From assembly GCA_038237475.1 (NCBI GenBank), contig JBBRYS010000007.1, positions 1-64,000 on the forward strand: 64,000 nucleotides of DNA, in the 5' to 3' direction. The position numbers and the translations under genes are program-made. The DNA is from JAOAPY01 sp038237475. Its GTDB lineage: Bacteria > Acidobacteriota > Blastocatellia > Pyrinomonadales > Pyrinomonadaceae. Below are positions 31,946 through 41,268 of the stretch, one piece after another. Below the pieces are notes generated by a model. It was not told the DNA's origin and made no database searches. It worked only from the letters and a program-made list of their open reading frames with translations. The first letter of the stretch is position 1, and each line of letters opens with the position of its first letter.

Positions 31946-33973
31946 ATGACTCTTGCACTTCTGCTTGCGCTGCTGTTGACTGCGAGCGGCGCGCTCGCCA
32001 CCTGGATCTATGACGAAGACTCCCAATTTGCGGCGAGGCTTTGCACGGGTGCGTGCATTGGGTTAACGGTTTTTGGTCTGATCGGATTTGTGCTCGCGTT
32101 GCTGTTGGGACTTACTCCGCTAACGATCACGCTGGCTGCAGTACTGTCTCTCACACCGTTTGCTTTGCTGATTGATCAGCCGTTCCGGCAGCGCGTACTG
32201 ATGGACCTGCACGACTCCGTGGTAAAAATCCAGCCGGCAACCTCGCGCCCCACCGCTGAGAATGTAGGCTACTTCCTTTATTACACAGTTGCCGCCATCT
32301 TGTTCTGGTTTATTTTTGATCGGGCAATGCTGCAGCGGCCCGACGGAATCTTCACCGGAGTATTGAATAACTTCGGTGACCTGCCATTTCATTTAAGCGT
32401 CATTACGGGCTTTGCCTACGGGCAGAACTATCCTCCCGAAGACCCGACTTTCGCCGGAGTACGTTTCACTTATCCGTTCCTGAGCGACTTTATCGCAGCC
32501 ATCTTCCTGCGTTGTGGGGCGAGCTTGCGCAGCTCGCTGTTGCTTGAAAATCTGCTGCTGGCCATTGCCTTTCTCGGAGTCCTGCATCGCTGGGGATGGG
32601 AGATGCTGCGTGATCGACTGGCGGCCCTGGTAACCCCTCTGCTGGTTTTGTTGAATGGTGGATTTGGCTGGGTCCTCTTACTTGGCGTGGCCAATAAGAA
32701 TGAGAACGGATTGCTCGGTGCACTTAAGCAACTACCCGCATCCTTCACCGTGATTCCAGAGACGACCTGGCGCTGGGGCAATGCAATCTCGTCGCTCCTG
32801 GTTCCGCAACGCGGCATGCTGCTTGGTTTGCCGCTGGCGGTAATCGTGTTCACTCAGTGGTGGCTGGCGACCGGAGAAAGTGCAGAGACAGAGGACGGGG
32901 ACGCTAAAGAAGTCGGGAAGGAGTCACTGGAACAGAGGAATGTCCGCCGAAGAAAAGGCGTGAATCCAGTTGGCCGGTCGCGATTTATTTTCAATGCCTC
33001 ACCAATGGCGCGCATGATTGCTGCCGGTGTGATCGCCGGACTCCTGCCGCTGGTCCATGCGCATAGCTTTGTGGTGGTGATGATGGTGGGCGCCGGCATC
33101 GCCCTGCTGCAACGGCGCTGGCGGTTATGGTTGGTTTTCGCGGCAGTCGCTTCTCTTATTGCCGTTCCGCAAATGCTGTGGTCCACGAGCGGCAGCGCCG
33201 TCAAGGCTTCGAGCTTTTTTGCCTGGGAGTTCGGTTGGGACCACGGCCAGGAAAATCCCGTCTGGTTCTGGTTCAAGAACACCGGCCTGTTTGTTCCGGT
33301 GCTCGTGCTCGCGATTCTTTGGCGTGGGAAGGACTATCTTGTTTCACGTCGCTTGCTGCTTTTTTATTTGCCGTTTACCCTCTGCTTCATTGTGCCTAAC
33401 GCGGTCAAGCTGGCGCCGTGGATTTGGGACAATGTCAAAGTCCTCTTTTACTGGTGGGTGGCGTCGGCGCCACTGGTGGCGCTGCTGCTGGTGCGTCTGT
33501 GGCGTGAAGGCAGGGCTCAGCGCGTGCTGGCGGTACTGTTGTTAATCTGCCTGACGTTGGCTGGAGCACTTGATGTAACAAGTATCGTCAGCCGCTCCGG
33601 AGAGTTTCAGGTTTTCGATCCGAATGGAGTGCGCTTCGCGGAAGTGATCAAGGAACAGACGCAGCCGCGCGCGACTGTGATCCACGCGCCCATCCACAAC
33701 ACACCGGTCTTCCTCACCGGGAGACGTTCGTTGCTGGGTTACCCCGGGCATATCTGGACCCATGGTCTGGACTTTGCGCCGCGCGAAAGCGATATCAGAA
33801 GGATTTACGCCGGCGCTCCTGACGCAGAGCAGTTGCTGCATAAGTATGACGTGGATTATGCGGTGGTTGGACCAAACGAAAAAGCAGCGATGTCCGTGAA
33901 TACCGAATTTTTTGCGAGATTCACGAAGGTTGGAGAAGCAGGTGACTACCGGCTCTACAAAATCAAACCGTAA
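31946..33973 (+). CDS. Polytopic membrane protein, possible GT-C-type glycosyltransferase
   Basis: 675 residues with about 14 hydrophobic segments and a soluble C-terminal region of about 130 residues. Early loops contain GVLNNFGDLPFHLSVITGF and GVRFTYPFLSDFIAAIFLR, resembling the acidic first loop of lipid-linked glycosyltransferases; the C-terminal part has LTGRRSLLGYPGHIWTHGLD. I cannot name a family. It overlaps the next gene, an Agl23-type protein, which supports a shared envelope-glycan role. A TATAAT lies at 31885-31890 without a clear -35 box. Confidence 0.7.
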   Translation: MTLALLLALLLTASGALATWIYDEDSQFAARLCTGACIGLTVFGLIGFVLALLLGLTPLTITLAAVLSLTPFALLIDQPFRQRVLMDLHDSVVKIQPATSRPTAENVGYFLYYTVAAILFWFIFDRAMLQRPDGIFTGVLNNFGDLPFHLSVITGFAYGQNYPPEDPTFAGVRFTYPFLSDFIAAIFLRCGASLRSSLLLENLLLAIAFLGVLHRWGWEMLRDRLAALVTPLLVLLNGGFGWVLLLGVANKNENGLLGALKQLPASFTVIPETTWRWGNAISSLLVPQRGMLLGLPLAVIVFTQWWLATGESAETEDGDAKEVGKESLEQRNVRRRKGVNPVGRSRFIFNASPMARMIAAGVIAGLLPLVHAHSFVVVMMVGAGIALLQRRWRLWLVFAAVASLIAVPQMLWSTSGSAVKASSFFAWEFGWDHGQENPVWFWFKNTGLFVPVLVLAILWRGKDYLVSRRLLLFYLPFTLCFIVPNAVKLAPWIWDNVKVLFYWWVASAPLVALLLVRLWREGRAQRVLAVLLLICLTLAGALDVTSIVSRSGEFQVFDPNGVRFAEVIKEQTQPRATVIHAPIHNTPVFLTGRRSLLGYPGHIWTHGLDFAPRESDIRRIYAGAPDAEQLLHKYDVDYAVVGPNEKAAMSVNTEFFARFTKVGEAGDYRLYKIKP

Positions 33974-35702
33974 GAAGCAACCAAAGCCGGCGCCGGCCGC
34001 TCGCCCTAAAACGGAAACGTCCGTTCGTGAAGTAGTGCCTGCGGCGGAGCTGTCGCAGCGCTCCTGGCTGGTGGGCTCGATTGTGATCATGGCCGTGGGC
34101 GCAGCTTTGCGACTATACAACCTGCCTCTGGTCCCTTTTCATCATGACGAGGGAGTAAATGGTAATTTCCTGGTTCACCTGGTGCGCGACGGCTTCTATC
34201 ACTACGATCCGGAAAATTATCACGGACCAACTCTTTACTATTTTTCCGCAGCCATCCCCTGGATCTTCAGGTTCCTGTTTGGAGTCAATGCGCAGAACTC
34301 CTATGGCCTGAACACTATTACTATCAGGCTGGTGCCGGCGCTGTTCGGTCTGGGCACAATCTGGCTGGTGCTGACCTTGCACCGGCGCCTGGGAAGAGTC
34401 GCTTCACTTGCGGCAGCCTTGCTTCTTGCCATCTCGCCTGGCGCTGTCTACCTGTCTCGCTACTTCATTCACGAATCGTTGTTCGTATTTTTCACTTTGG
34501 GAATCGTCGTTGCCGCACTTAGGTATTACGACGAAGGGCAGTGGACTTATCTGGTGCTGGCCTGGGCGTCCGCGGGATTGCTGTTCGCCACCAAGGAAAC
34601 CTGGTTCATTTCGGTGGGAGTGCTCTTGATCGCATTGCTTGCGACGCCAATGTATCTCTGGCTGTCGCGCAAGCTGGGATTCGGAGCTGGCGCCGACGAC
34701 AGGCGCAAAGCGGATGGTTCCAACAATTTCTCGGCCTGGTGGACTGAGACCAGCGAACGTTCGGGTGGCATCTCCAACCTAGCTATCTGGTCGGCGGTAG
34801 GTGCCCTGGTCGCGGTAGGCATCGCGGTACTATTTTATTCATCGTTCTTGTCAAACTGGCAGGGCGTTTCTGATGCTCTGAAGACGCTTAAGGTTTGGTC
34901 CAAGACGGGCCAGACGGCCCACGTTCATTCAAATTTTACTTATGTCTTTACCTGGCTGCCCTACCAGGAGGGCCCCCTGCTCGTGCTGGGAATGGTGGGC
35001 ACCGTGCTGGTCGCCTTGAAACCAAAGAATTCATTCGCGCTATATTCTGCCCTCTGGGCCATCGGCATAATCGCCGCGTATTCGATCGTTCCTTATAAGA
35101 CTCCCTGGTTGATGCTCAGCTTTTTGGTTCCGCTGGCGCTTATTTCCGGCTATGCCTTTGAACGATTTTATGAGCGTGTTCGCGAGCTGGGATTCACGCG
35201 AGGGATAGTTGTCGTGCTGTTGCTGGCGTGTCTACTGGTATTTGGCGGCGCCGCCAATCTCGCTTTGGCTGCTTATAAAAAACCGACGAATATGCTGGCA
35301 GCGATTCCCGGCTACCAGACAATCGATCTCAACTTCCTGAACTATGACAACGACGATGAGTACTATGTTTACGTTTATGCGCACACCCATCGCGACCTGT
35401 TGAAGCTGATCGACCACATAGATCAGGTTGCCAAACGCGGCGGTACCGGCGACGAGACTGGCATCACCATTGTTTCGCCGGACTACTGGCCATTGCCCTG
35501 GTACTTTCGCGATTACAAGAGAGTTGGCTACTACGGCCGTATGTCCAGCAGCACCGAGCCCGTGATCATCGCCTCTCAAACTCAGCTCGCCGAAGTGCAA
35601 GCTGAGTTGGGAGATCGCTACCGCCAGGTTGGTGGAAAATTCAAGTTGCGTCCGGGTGTCGAACTTTTATTATTTGTGCGCAAGGACGTGGCTGCGCCCT
35701 AA
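33942..35702 (+). CDS. Agl23/TIGR03663-type membrane protein (flippase-associated)
   Basis: About 586 residues from GTG 33942, chosen for the GGAG at 33932-33935; the frame is open to TTG 33912. The start overlaps the previous gene by 32 nt or more. A basic disordered N-terminus is followed by about ten membrane helices. The first loop reads VPFHHDEGVNGNFLVHLVRD and then DPENYHGPTLYYFSA, hallmarks I associate with TIGR03663 proteins, which resemble PMT-type glycosyltransferases. The C-terminal domain contains DYWPLPWYFRDYKRVGYYGR. Function in bacteria is not established. Confidence 0.75.
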   Translation: MTTGSTKSNRKKQPKPAPAARPKTETSVREVVPAAELSQRSWLVGSIVIMAVGAALRLYNLPLVPFHHDEGVNGNFLVHLVRDGFYHYDPENYHGPTLYYFSAAIPWIFRFLFGVNAQNSYGLNTITIRLVPALFGLGTIWLVLTLHRRLGRVASLAAALLLAISPGAVYLSRYFIHESLFVFFTLGIVVAALRYYDEGQWTYLVLAWASAGLLFATKETWFISVGVLLIALLATPMYLWLSRKLGFGAGADDRRKADGSNNFSAWWTETSERSGGISNLAIWSAVGALVAVGIAVLFYSSFLSNWQGVSDALKTLKVWSKTGQTAHVHSNFTYVFTWLPYQEGPLLVLGMVGTVLVALKPKNSFALYSALWAIGIIAAYSIVPYKTPWLMLSFLVPLALISGYAFERFYERVRELGFTRGIVVVLLLACLLVFGGAANLALAAYKKPTNMLAAIPGYQTIDLNFLNYDNDDEYYVYVYAHTHRDLLKLIDHIDQVAKRGGTGDETGITIVSPDYWPLPWYFRDYKRVGYYGRMSSSTEPVIIASQTQLAEVQAELGDRYRQVGGKFKLRPGVELLLFVRKDVAAP

Positions 35703-35735
35703 GCTCGCGCTGCATTTCTGGGAACCGGAGAATTG

Positions 35736-36437
35736 ATGAAACGTTATCTGCCTCTAGTCATTATTGGTGTCGTGTTGGTTGCCGTAATCGCCGGCGCGCT
35801 GTTCTTGTTTCGCTCAAAGAGTCAGGACACGGCGATGCCGTTTGCCGCTGGGACCGCCACTCCTGTGGTGAGCACGCCGGTGGCTGCGCCGAATGCGACA
35901 CCCGAAAATAAGATCACACCGGTGGCGACGAGTGCGGTCGTGACCGTTGAAGAGTTCGGAGACTATCAATGTCCACCGTGTGGGCAACTGCATCCGGAAA
36001 TTAGAAAGATCGAACAGGAATACGGGACGCGAATCCATTTTGTATTTCGGAATCTTCCTTTGACGCAGATTCATAAGAATGCGCTGAACGCGGCCCAGGC
36101 GGCTGAAGCTGCACGCTTGCAGGACAAGTTTCACGAGATGCACGATCGACTCTATGAGACTCAGGCCTCCTGGAAAGACGATCCGAATCCGCGAGTTGTG
36201 TTTACGAAATACGCTCGCGAATTGGGACTGAACGTCGACCGCTTCACACGTGATCTGGACGGCCCTGAGGTGCGGCAAAAACTGAAAGAGGACCAGGATC
36301 TGGCTAATTCTCAGGGAGTAACCGGCACACCGACGGTTCTAATAGAAGGACGCCAACTGAAGGTCGAGGCCATCAACCCTGAGGGCCTGCGCAAGGGAAT
36401 CAACGTCATGCTCGCGCGCAAAACCTCCGGCCATTAA
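35736..36437 (+). CDS. Membrane-anchored DsbA-like thioredoxin-fold protein
   Basis: 233 residues from ATG 35736, with GGAG 5 nt upstream. One N-terminal membrane helix (LPLVIIGVVLVAVIAGALFL) and a Pro/Ala/Thr linker lead to a thioredoxin fold with EEFGDYQCPPCGQLHPEIR, active site CPPC, and the cis-Pro region GVTGTPTVLIEGRQL. This is the DsbA/BdbD-like arrangement, a periplasmic disulfide oxidoreductase. It follows the Agl23-type gene by 33 nt and probably shares its transcript. Confidence 0.88.
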   Translation: MKRYLPLVIIGVVLVAVIAGALFLFRSKSQDTAMPFAAGTATPVVSTPVAAPNATPENKITPVATSAVVTVEEFGDYQCPPCGQLHPEIRKIEQEYGTRIHFVFRNLPLTQIHKNALNAAQAAEAARLQDKFHEMHDRLYETQASWKDDPNPRVVFTKYARELGLNVDRFTRDLDGPEVRQKLKEDQDLANSQGVTGTPTVLIEGRQLKVEAINPEGLRKGINVMLARKTSGH

Positions 36438-36533
36438 ACCATCTGCAACCGCAGCCGGCGTAGTTGTACCTGTTAAGCCCTTATTTAAACCTCTCTCTTC
36501 AATACGTTAAAGAGGGCTAACCTCAAGTTTTGG

Positions 36534-36563
36534 TTGACATTCTAAGCAATACCGACTTATAGT
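36534..36563 (+). promoter_or_regulatory. Sigma-70-type promoter for smc
   Basis: A perfect TTGACA (36534-36539) and TATAGT (36558-36563) are separated by 18 nt. The smc start lies 76 nt downstream, and no other gene intervenes. Confidence 0.7.
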
Positions 36564-36639
36564 CCACCCCCGTACGTTGACCCGAGCCAAAGCCGCCCTT
36601 ATGCTGGGGAGCCTGATCTAAAAACTAACGAACGGAAGC

Positions 36640-39600
36640 ATGTTTAAACTTCAACGCCTCGAAATTACCGGCTTTAAATCCTTCGCTGACTACACAGAAA
36701 TAATCTTTACGGGTGACGGAATCACTGCCGTAGTGGGCCCCAACGGCTGCGGTAAGAGCAACGTTGCCGATGCCATAGCCTGGGTCCTCGGTGAACAGCG
36801 CATCAAGCACCTGCGCGGAGCCGAGATGAAAGACGTGATCTTTCAGGGCTCTCGCAATCGCCAGCCCAGTGGCATGGCCGAAGTCGTCCTCCACCTCGTA
36901 CGCGACGAGGTGATTCAGAGCGAGCCTGATATTGAAGACATCGATTCCACCCTCGAACAGATCGATGAGCACGCAGTTAGCTTCCATGAAAATCCCGCCG
37001 ACGCAGAAGTAGAAGCCGCCGCCGCCAGTGACGCTGAGATCGAAGCCAGCGATGACGCGGTGGCAGCCTTAGTGCCAACCAGGACTCAGCCGGCAAAACG
37101 ACATTGGCGACGCCGGAACCTGGCGCTTGAGTTTGCACCCGGCGAGGCAGTCTCCGTCTCGCGCCGTCTCTATCGTTCCGGCGAGAGCGAATACCTGCTC
37201 AACAATAAACTCTGTCGCCTGCGAGACATTCAGGATCTGTTCTCGGGTACAGGTCTTTCCGGCGGACACTACGCAATTATCGAACAGGGGCGCATCGGGC
37301 AAATCCTCTCAGCCAAGCCGATGGACCGCCGGACGATCATTGAAGAGGCTGCGGGCATTACCAAATTCCGTGTGCGACAGCGTGCCGCGGAAGCGCGACT
37401 CGAATCCGCGCGCTCAAATCTGGCCCGCCTTTCCGACATCATTTCCGAAATCGATCGCCAGGTGAACAGCCTGCGCCGCCAGGCAGCCAAAGCCCGGCGT
37501 TACCAGGTGCAGCGCGACGAGCTGCGCGAGTTGTTACGCGGCGTTTATGTTGGCGAAGATCGCAAGCTGGTCCAGCTGCTGGACGAGTCGCAGTCGCAGC
37601 TGGAACTCGTCAGTCAGGAAGAGCGCAATCTGGCCGCCGAACTCGCGCAACAGGAAGCTGAAGCGCGCCGCGCGACTCAGGAAGCACGACGGTTGGAAGA
37701 CGCGCTGGGCCAGGCACGCTCCGCCGCAGCTGATGCCGCGCTGCAGCGTGATCGCGAAGCACGCGAACGAGTCTATCAGCAGGAACAGATCACGAGCCTC
37801 AACAAGCGCAGCGCCGATGTGCGCTCGGAAATCGAAGCGCTGGCGGCACGGCTCGATCTAATCAGAAGCGAAACAGAGCGCCTCGGCGAACTGGACGGAA
37901 GACTCAAGTCTGAGAGTGAAGAGAGCGCATTCTCATTGCAGACTGCCGAAGAAGCTTACGCCGAGAAGATGGCCCTGGCTGCTGGAGCTGAAGCCGAGAT
38001 CGAACGCGCTCGCGCTGAGTTGCTTTCGCACACGGCAGTAGCCGAGCGCTTGCGCGAGATTGCCCGTCAGTTGGAAGGAACGCTGGAGCGGGTCGCGCTG
38101 CAAGCCGAGGGTCTGGTCCATGAGCGCGAGCGCGCCACCGCCCAGTTTGCCCAGCATAAAGAAGCGGCCGATCAGCTTGATGAACAAATTCGCATCGCCC
38201 GCGAATATGTAGCCACGCTGAGCGCCGAGCGCACAGCTGCCGTGGACGCTGTAGTGCAGGGCCACGAATCCGTCAGCGATACCGATGCCGAACTGACGCG
38301 AGTGCGCGACGAGTATTCACGCACAAGTCATCGCCTCGAAAGCTTGAAAGAACTGGATGAGCGGCGCGCTTACTACTCATCTGCGGTCCAGTTCGTCCTG
38401 GCTGAAACGGAGACCCCAAGGGACTTCCACTTCCTGGGCACGCTGGCCGATCACATTAATGTCGATGCGAAATGGGAAAGAGCAGTTGAAGGTGTGTTCG
38501 GAGCAGCCCTGCAGTCGATTGTGGTGCCGACCCCTGACGATGCGGTCCGCGCCGCGCGCTGGCTGCGCGAGAACAATGCCGGCCGGGCAAGCTTTTTAGT
38601 CGCCGGATTGCATGGTGGCAGCGACGAAGCTGCGCTGTCATTCGAAATCGCTGAAGAAGCTCCCGTGAGCATCTCATTTGCTGACGAAGCAATTGAAGAT
38701 TTGAAGATTGGTGATCTGCTCGGTTCGACTCCGGAATTGTCAGCCATTCTCAATCGCACGATGGCGCAGAAAATGAATGCGCGTCTGGCGACAAATCTTG
38801 ACTACGCCATGAGCCGCTCGCTCGCCACTGGCGAAATCTTTGTAACGTTGAATGGTGACTGGGTGGCCAGTGGCCAGTTGGTCAATGCGGGTGACGCTCG
38901 AGCGCTCGAAGAAGGCGCCGGGTTGCTGGCGTTCAAACGCGAATTGCGCGAGCTGGACGCGCGTGCGGTGGCGTTGCGCGGTGAACTTGAGATTGCTGAG
39001 AAGGTCGTCAACGAAGCTCGGGCCAGATTGGTCGGTCTCGAAGATGCCGTAGTAATTCTGAACGAGGCACTTGGCCGGGAAGAACGCGAGGCGATGACTC
39101 GCGAGCTCACCGCCGGCGGCCTGGCCCAGGAAATCGAGCGCGCGGAAAGACATCTGCGAGTGATTGCCGATGACACGGCCCGCCTGCAGGAAGAACGCAG
39201 CGAAATTGCACAAAAGCGGCTCAAGGCGCTGGCCGATGCGGAAGCAGCGGAAACATCTCGTCTGGCTGCTACTGAAACCGTTAATGCCGCCTCGTTGCTT
39301 TTAGCTGAGGCTCGCCGTGCGGCTGAAGTGCATAACGAAGGTTTGGGGGCGCAACGCGCGGTGGCTGCCGCTGCGGTGGAGCGACGCCGGGCCACCGCCG
39401 GAGAGTTAAGACGACTGGAAGCGGAAGGTGTGGAAGTAAATGCCAGATCTGAGCGCCATTCGCTTGAACTGATTGAGATTACAACTCGTCTGGGCGAACT
39501 CGGTCGCTCGATTGAAGAAATAGACGCGCGCCTGTCGATGGCTGTCGCTGAGCGAGCCCAGGAAGAACAACAGATTGCCGACGCCTCAGCTGCACTCGAA

Positions 39601-40455
39601 CAAGCGCGTCTCAGGGCTGACCATTTATCTGCGACTCTGTCTGAATTGAATCGCCGCGCGGGTGAAGTGCGTGATCGGCGCGCTGCTATCGAAGTACAAA
39701 GAGCGGAAGCACAGGCACGTCTTTCCTTCGTTCATGAGAACTGCGCCGCGGAATTGAGCCAGTCCCTGGAAGAGCTGGCGCGTGAGTATCAGCTTGCCGA
39801 AGACTTCGACCTCGAGGCGGGCCACGCGCGCGTCGAGGAATTGCGCGCACGGCTGGAAAGCATCGGGGCTGTCAACATGATGGCCCTCGACGAATTGTCC
39901 GAGTCCGAAGAGCGCTTGCTGTTCCTGACCACGCAACGTCAGGACATTGTCCAGGGAATCCATTCGACCGATGAAGCGTTGCGCGAAATCAAGCGTCGAT
40001 CGCGCGAGCGTTTCCGGGTTGCCTTCGAGCAGATTAATCGAAATTTCGGCGAGTTGTTCCAGGAGTTGTTTGGCGGCGGCCGCGGCGAGATGAGCTTGAT
40101 CGATGCCGATGACGTGCTCGAATCCGGCATTGATGTGATAGCCCAACCGCCTGGTAAGCGTCTGCAAAATGTTCTGCTGCTGTCGGGGGGCGAAAAAGCG
40201 ATGGCCGCTTTGGCTCTGGTGCTGGGAATCTTTCACTACCGCCCGGCGCCCTTCTGTCTGCTTGACGAAGTTGACGCGCCGCTTGACGAAGCCAACGTAG
40301 GCAGGTTTACTGACAAGGTCGTGCAGATGTCGGCGAACACTCAATTCATCGTCATCACGCATAACAAGCGAACCATGGAAATGGCCAAGGCGCTATACGG
40401 TGTCACCATGGAAGATGTCGGTGTCTCGAAGCTTGTTTCGGTTAAGTTTGAATGA
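36640..40455 (+). CDS. smc: Chromosome segregation protein SMC with acidic head insertion
   Basis: 1271 residues. The N-terminal head has GFKSFADYTEIIFTGDGITA and Walker A GPNGCGKSN at residues 33-41; long coiled coils flank a hinge near residues 585-720 (HFLGTLADHINVDAKWERAV); the C-terminal head has signature LLSGGEKAMAALALVLGI and Walker B PFCLLDEVDAPLDEANV. Residues about 91-162 are an acidic, low-complexity insertion between MAEVVLHLVRDE and EAVSVSRRLYRSGESEYLLN, absent from B. subtilis SMC. It is driven by its own promoter and overlaps the next gene by 4 nt. Confidence 0.95.
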   Translation: MFKLQRLEITGFKSFADYTEIIFTGDGITAVVGPNGCGKSNVADAIAWVLGEQRIKHLRGAEMKDVIFQGSRNRQPSGMAEVVLHLVRDEVIQSEPDIEDIDSTLEQIDEHAVSFHENPADAEVEAAAASDAEIEASDDAVAALVPTRTQPAKRHWRRRNLALEFAPGEAVSVSRRLYRSGESEYLLNNKLCRLRDIQDLFSGTGLSGGHYAIIEQGRIGQILSAKPMDRRTIIEEAAGITKFRVRQRAAEARLESARSNLARLSDIISEIDRQVNSLRRQAAKARRYQVQRDELRELLRGVYVGEDRKLVQLLDESQSQLELVSQEERNLAAELAQQEAEARRATQEARRLEDALGQARSAAADAALQRDREARERVYQQEQITSLNKRSADVRSEIEALAARLDLIRSETERLGELDGRLKSESEESAFSLQTAEEAYAEKMALAAGAEAEIERARAELLSHTAVAERLREIARQLEGTLERVALQAEGLVHERERATAQFAQHKEAADQLDEQIRIAREYVATLSAERTAAVDAVVQGHESVSDTDAELTRVRDEYSRTSHRLESLKELDERRAYYSSAVQFVLAETETPRDFHFLGTLADHINVDAKWERAVEGVFGAALQSIVVPTPDDAVRAARWLRENNAGRASFLVAGLHGGSDEAALSFEIAEEAPVSISFADEAIEDLKIGDLLGSTPELSAILNRTMAQKMNARLATNLDYAMSRSLATGEIFVTLNGDWVASGQLVNAGDARALEEGAGLLAFKRELRELDARAVALRGELEIAEKVVNEARARLVGLEDAVVILNEALGREEREAMTRELTAGGLAQEIERAERHLRVIADDTARLQEERSEIAQKRLKALADAEAAETSRLAATETVNAASLLLAEARRAAEVHNEGLGAQRAVAAAAVERRRATAGELRRLEAEGVEVNARSERHSLELIEITTRLGELGRSIEEIDARLSMAVAERAQEEQQIADASAALEQARLRADHLSATLSELNRRAGEVRDRRAAIEVQRAEAQARLSFVHENCAAELSQSLEELAREYQLAEDFDLEAGHARVEELRARLESIGAVNMMALDELSESEERLLFLTTQRQDIVQGIHSTDEALREIKRRSRERFRVAFEQINRNFGELFQELFGGGRGEMSLIDADDVLESGIDVIAQPPGKRLQNVLLLSGGEKAMAALALVLGIFHYRPAPFCLLDEVDAPLDEANVGRFTDKVVQMSANTQFIVITHNKRTMEMAKALYGVTMEDVGVSKLVSVKFE

Positions 40456-41234
40456 GCACAAAACAGAATTTCATGATGGAAGTGACTTCCGCTGCGCTTA
40501 CGATTTTATGCGTGGCGGTTTTCGCTATGGGTCAGGCGACTCCGCAGACAGTTTCTCCGGGCAATATCGAACTAAAAAGTAATAGTCGACAGACACCGGC
40601 CCCGGCGCCAGGTCCGGCCCAGGGACCACCGGCCCGCCGCGAGGAAAACAAGCGGCCGCCGGATGCCACGCGGTATTCATACGAATTCTCTCAGCCCGCA
40701 TTCTACATCTCGCATATTGTAATCGAGCATGACGCCGTCGGCCGCGGCAAGATCACGTTCGAGAGGTTGGGTGAAGCTTTGCCGATCGTTGAGCCGGTTG
40801 AATTGTCGACGGCCGCGCTGGGAAGGATTCTCGGTATTTGGAGTAACCTGAACTTTTTAGAGTCGACGGAAAACTACCAGGCCGAAAAGCAATTTCCGCA
40901 TCTGGGCACGATGAAAGTGAAGATGGATGACGGGAAGCGTCAGCGCTCGGCGGAATTTAACTGGACCAATAACAAACTGGCGGGAGCTCTGATCAATGAA
41001 TACCGCCGCGTGGCTGATCAAGCGGTACTGGTTTTTGATCTTGGTGTCGCGCGCGAGAATCAGCCGCTGAACGCTCCCAAATTGTTGGAGCAGTTCGAAA
41101 GTCTGCTCACGCACAACGGACTCTCAGATGCTTATCAGCTGGTTCCTTTATTGCGCGAACTGAGCACCGACGAGCACGTCCCGCTGATGGCTCGCAACCA
41201 CGCTACCCGTTTGCTCAAGCGCATTGAGAAGTAA
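40452..41234 (+). CDS. Secreted protein of unknown function
   Basis: 260 residues overlapping the smc stop (ATGA). An N-terminal hydrophobic segment (AALTILCVAVFAMGQATPQ) looks like a signal peptide. A Pro/Ala-rich disordered stretch (residues about 45-75) follows, then a globular part starting TRYSYEFSQPAFYISHIVIE and ending LPLMARNHATRLLKRIEK-like. I recognise no family. The physical coupling to smc suggests co-translation, though an exported protein has no obvious link to SMC. Confidence 0.75.
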   Translation: MSTKQNFMMEVTSAALTILCVAVFAMGQATPQTVSPGNIELKSNSRQTPAPAPGPAQGPPARREENKRPPDATRYSYEFSQPAFYISHIVIEHDAVGRGKITFERLGEALPIVEPVELSTAALGRILGIWSNLNFLESTENYQAEKQFPHLGTMKVKMDDGKRQRSAEFNWTNNKLAGALINEYRRVADQAVLVFDLGVARENQPLNAPKLLEQFESLLTHNGLSDAYQLVPLLRELSTDEHVPLMARNHATRLLKRIEK

Positions 41235-41268
41235 GGCGGACCTCCACATTCATCTGCGGTGTCCCAGC

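Noticed and set aside
39625..40362. 245-codon minus-strand frame inside smc
   Set aside because: It is antisense to the conserved C-terminal SMC head and has no recognisable protein features.
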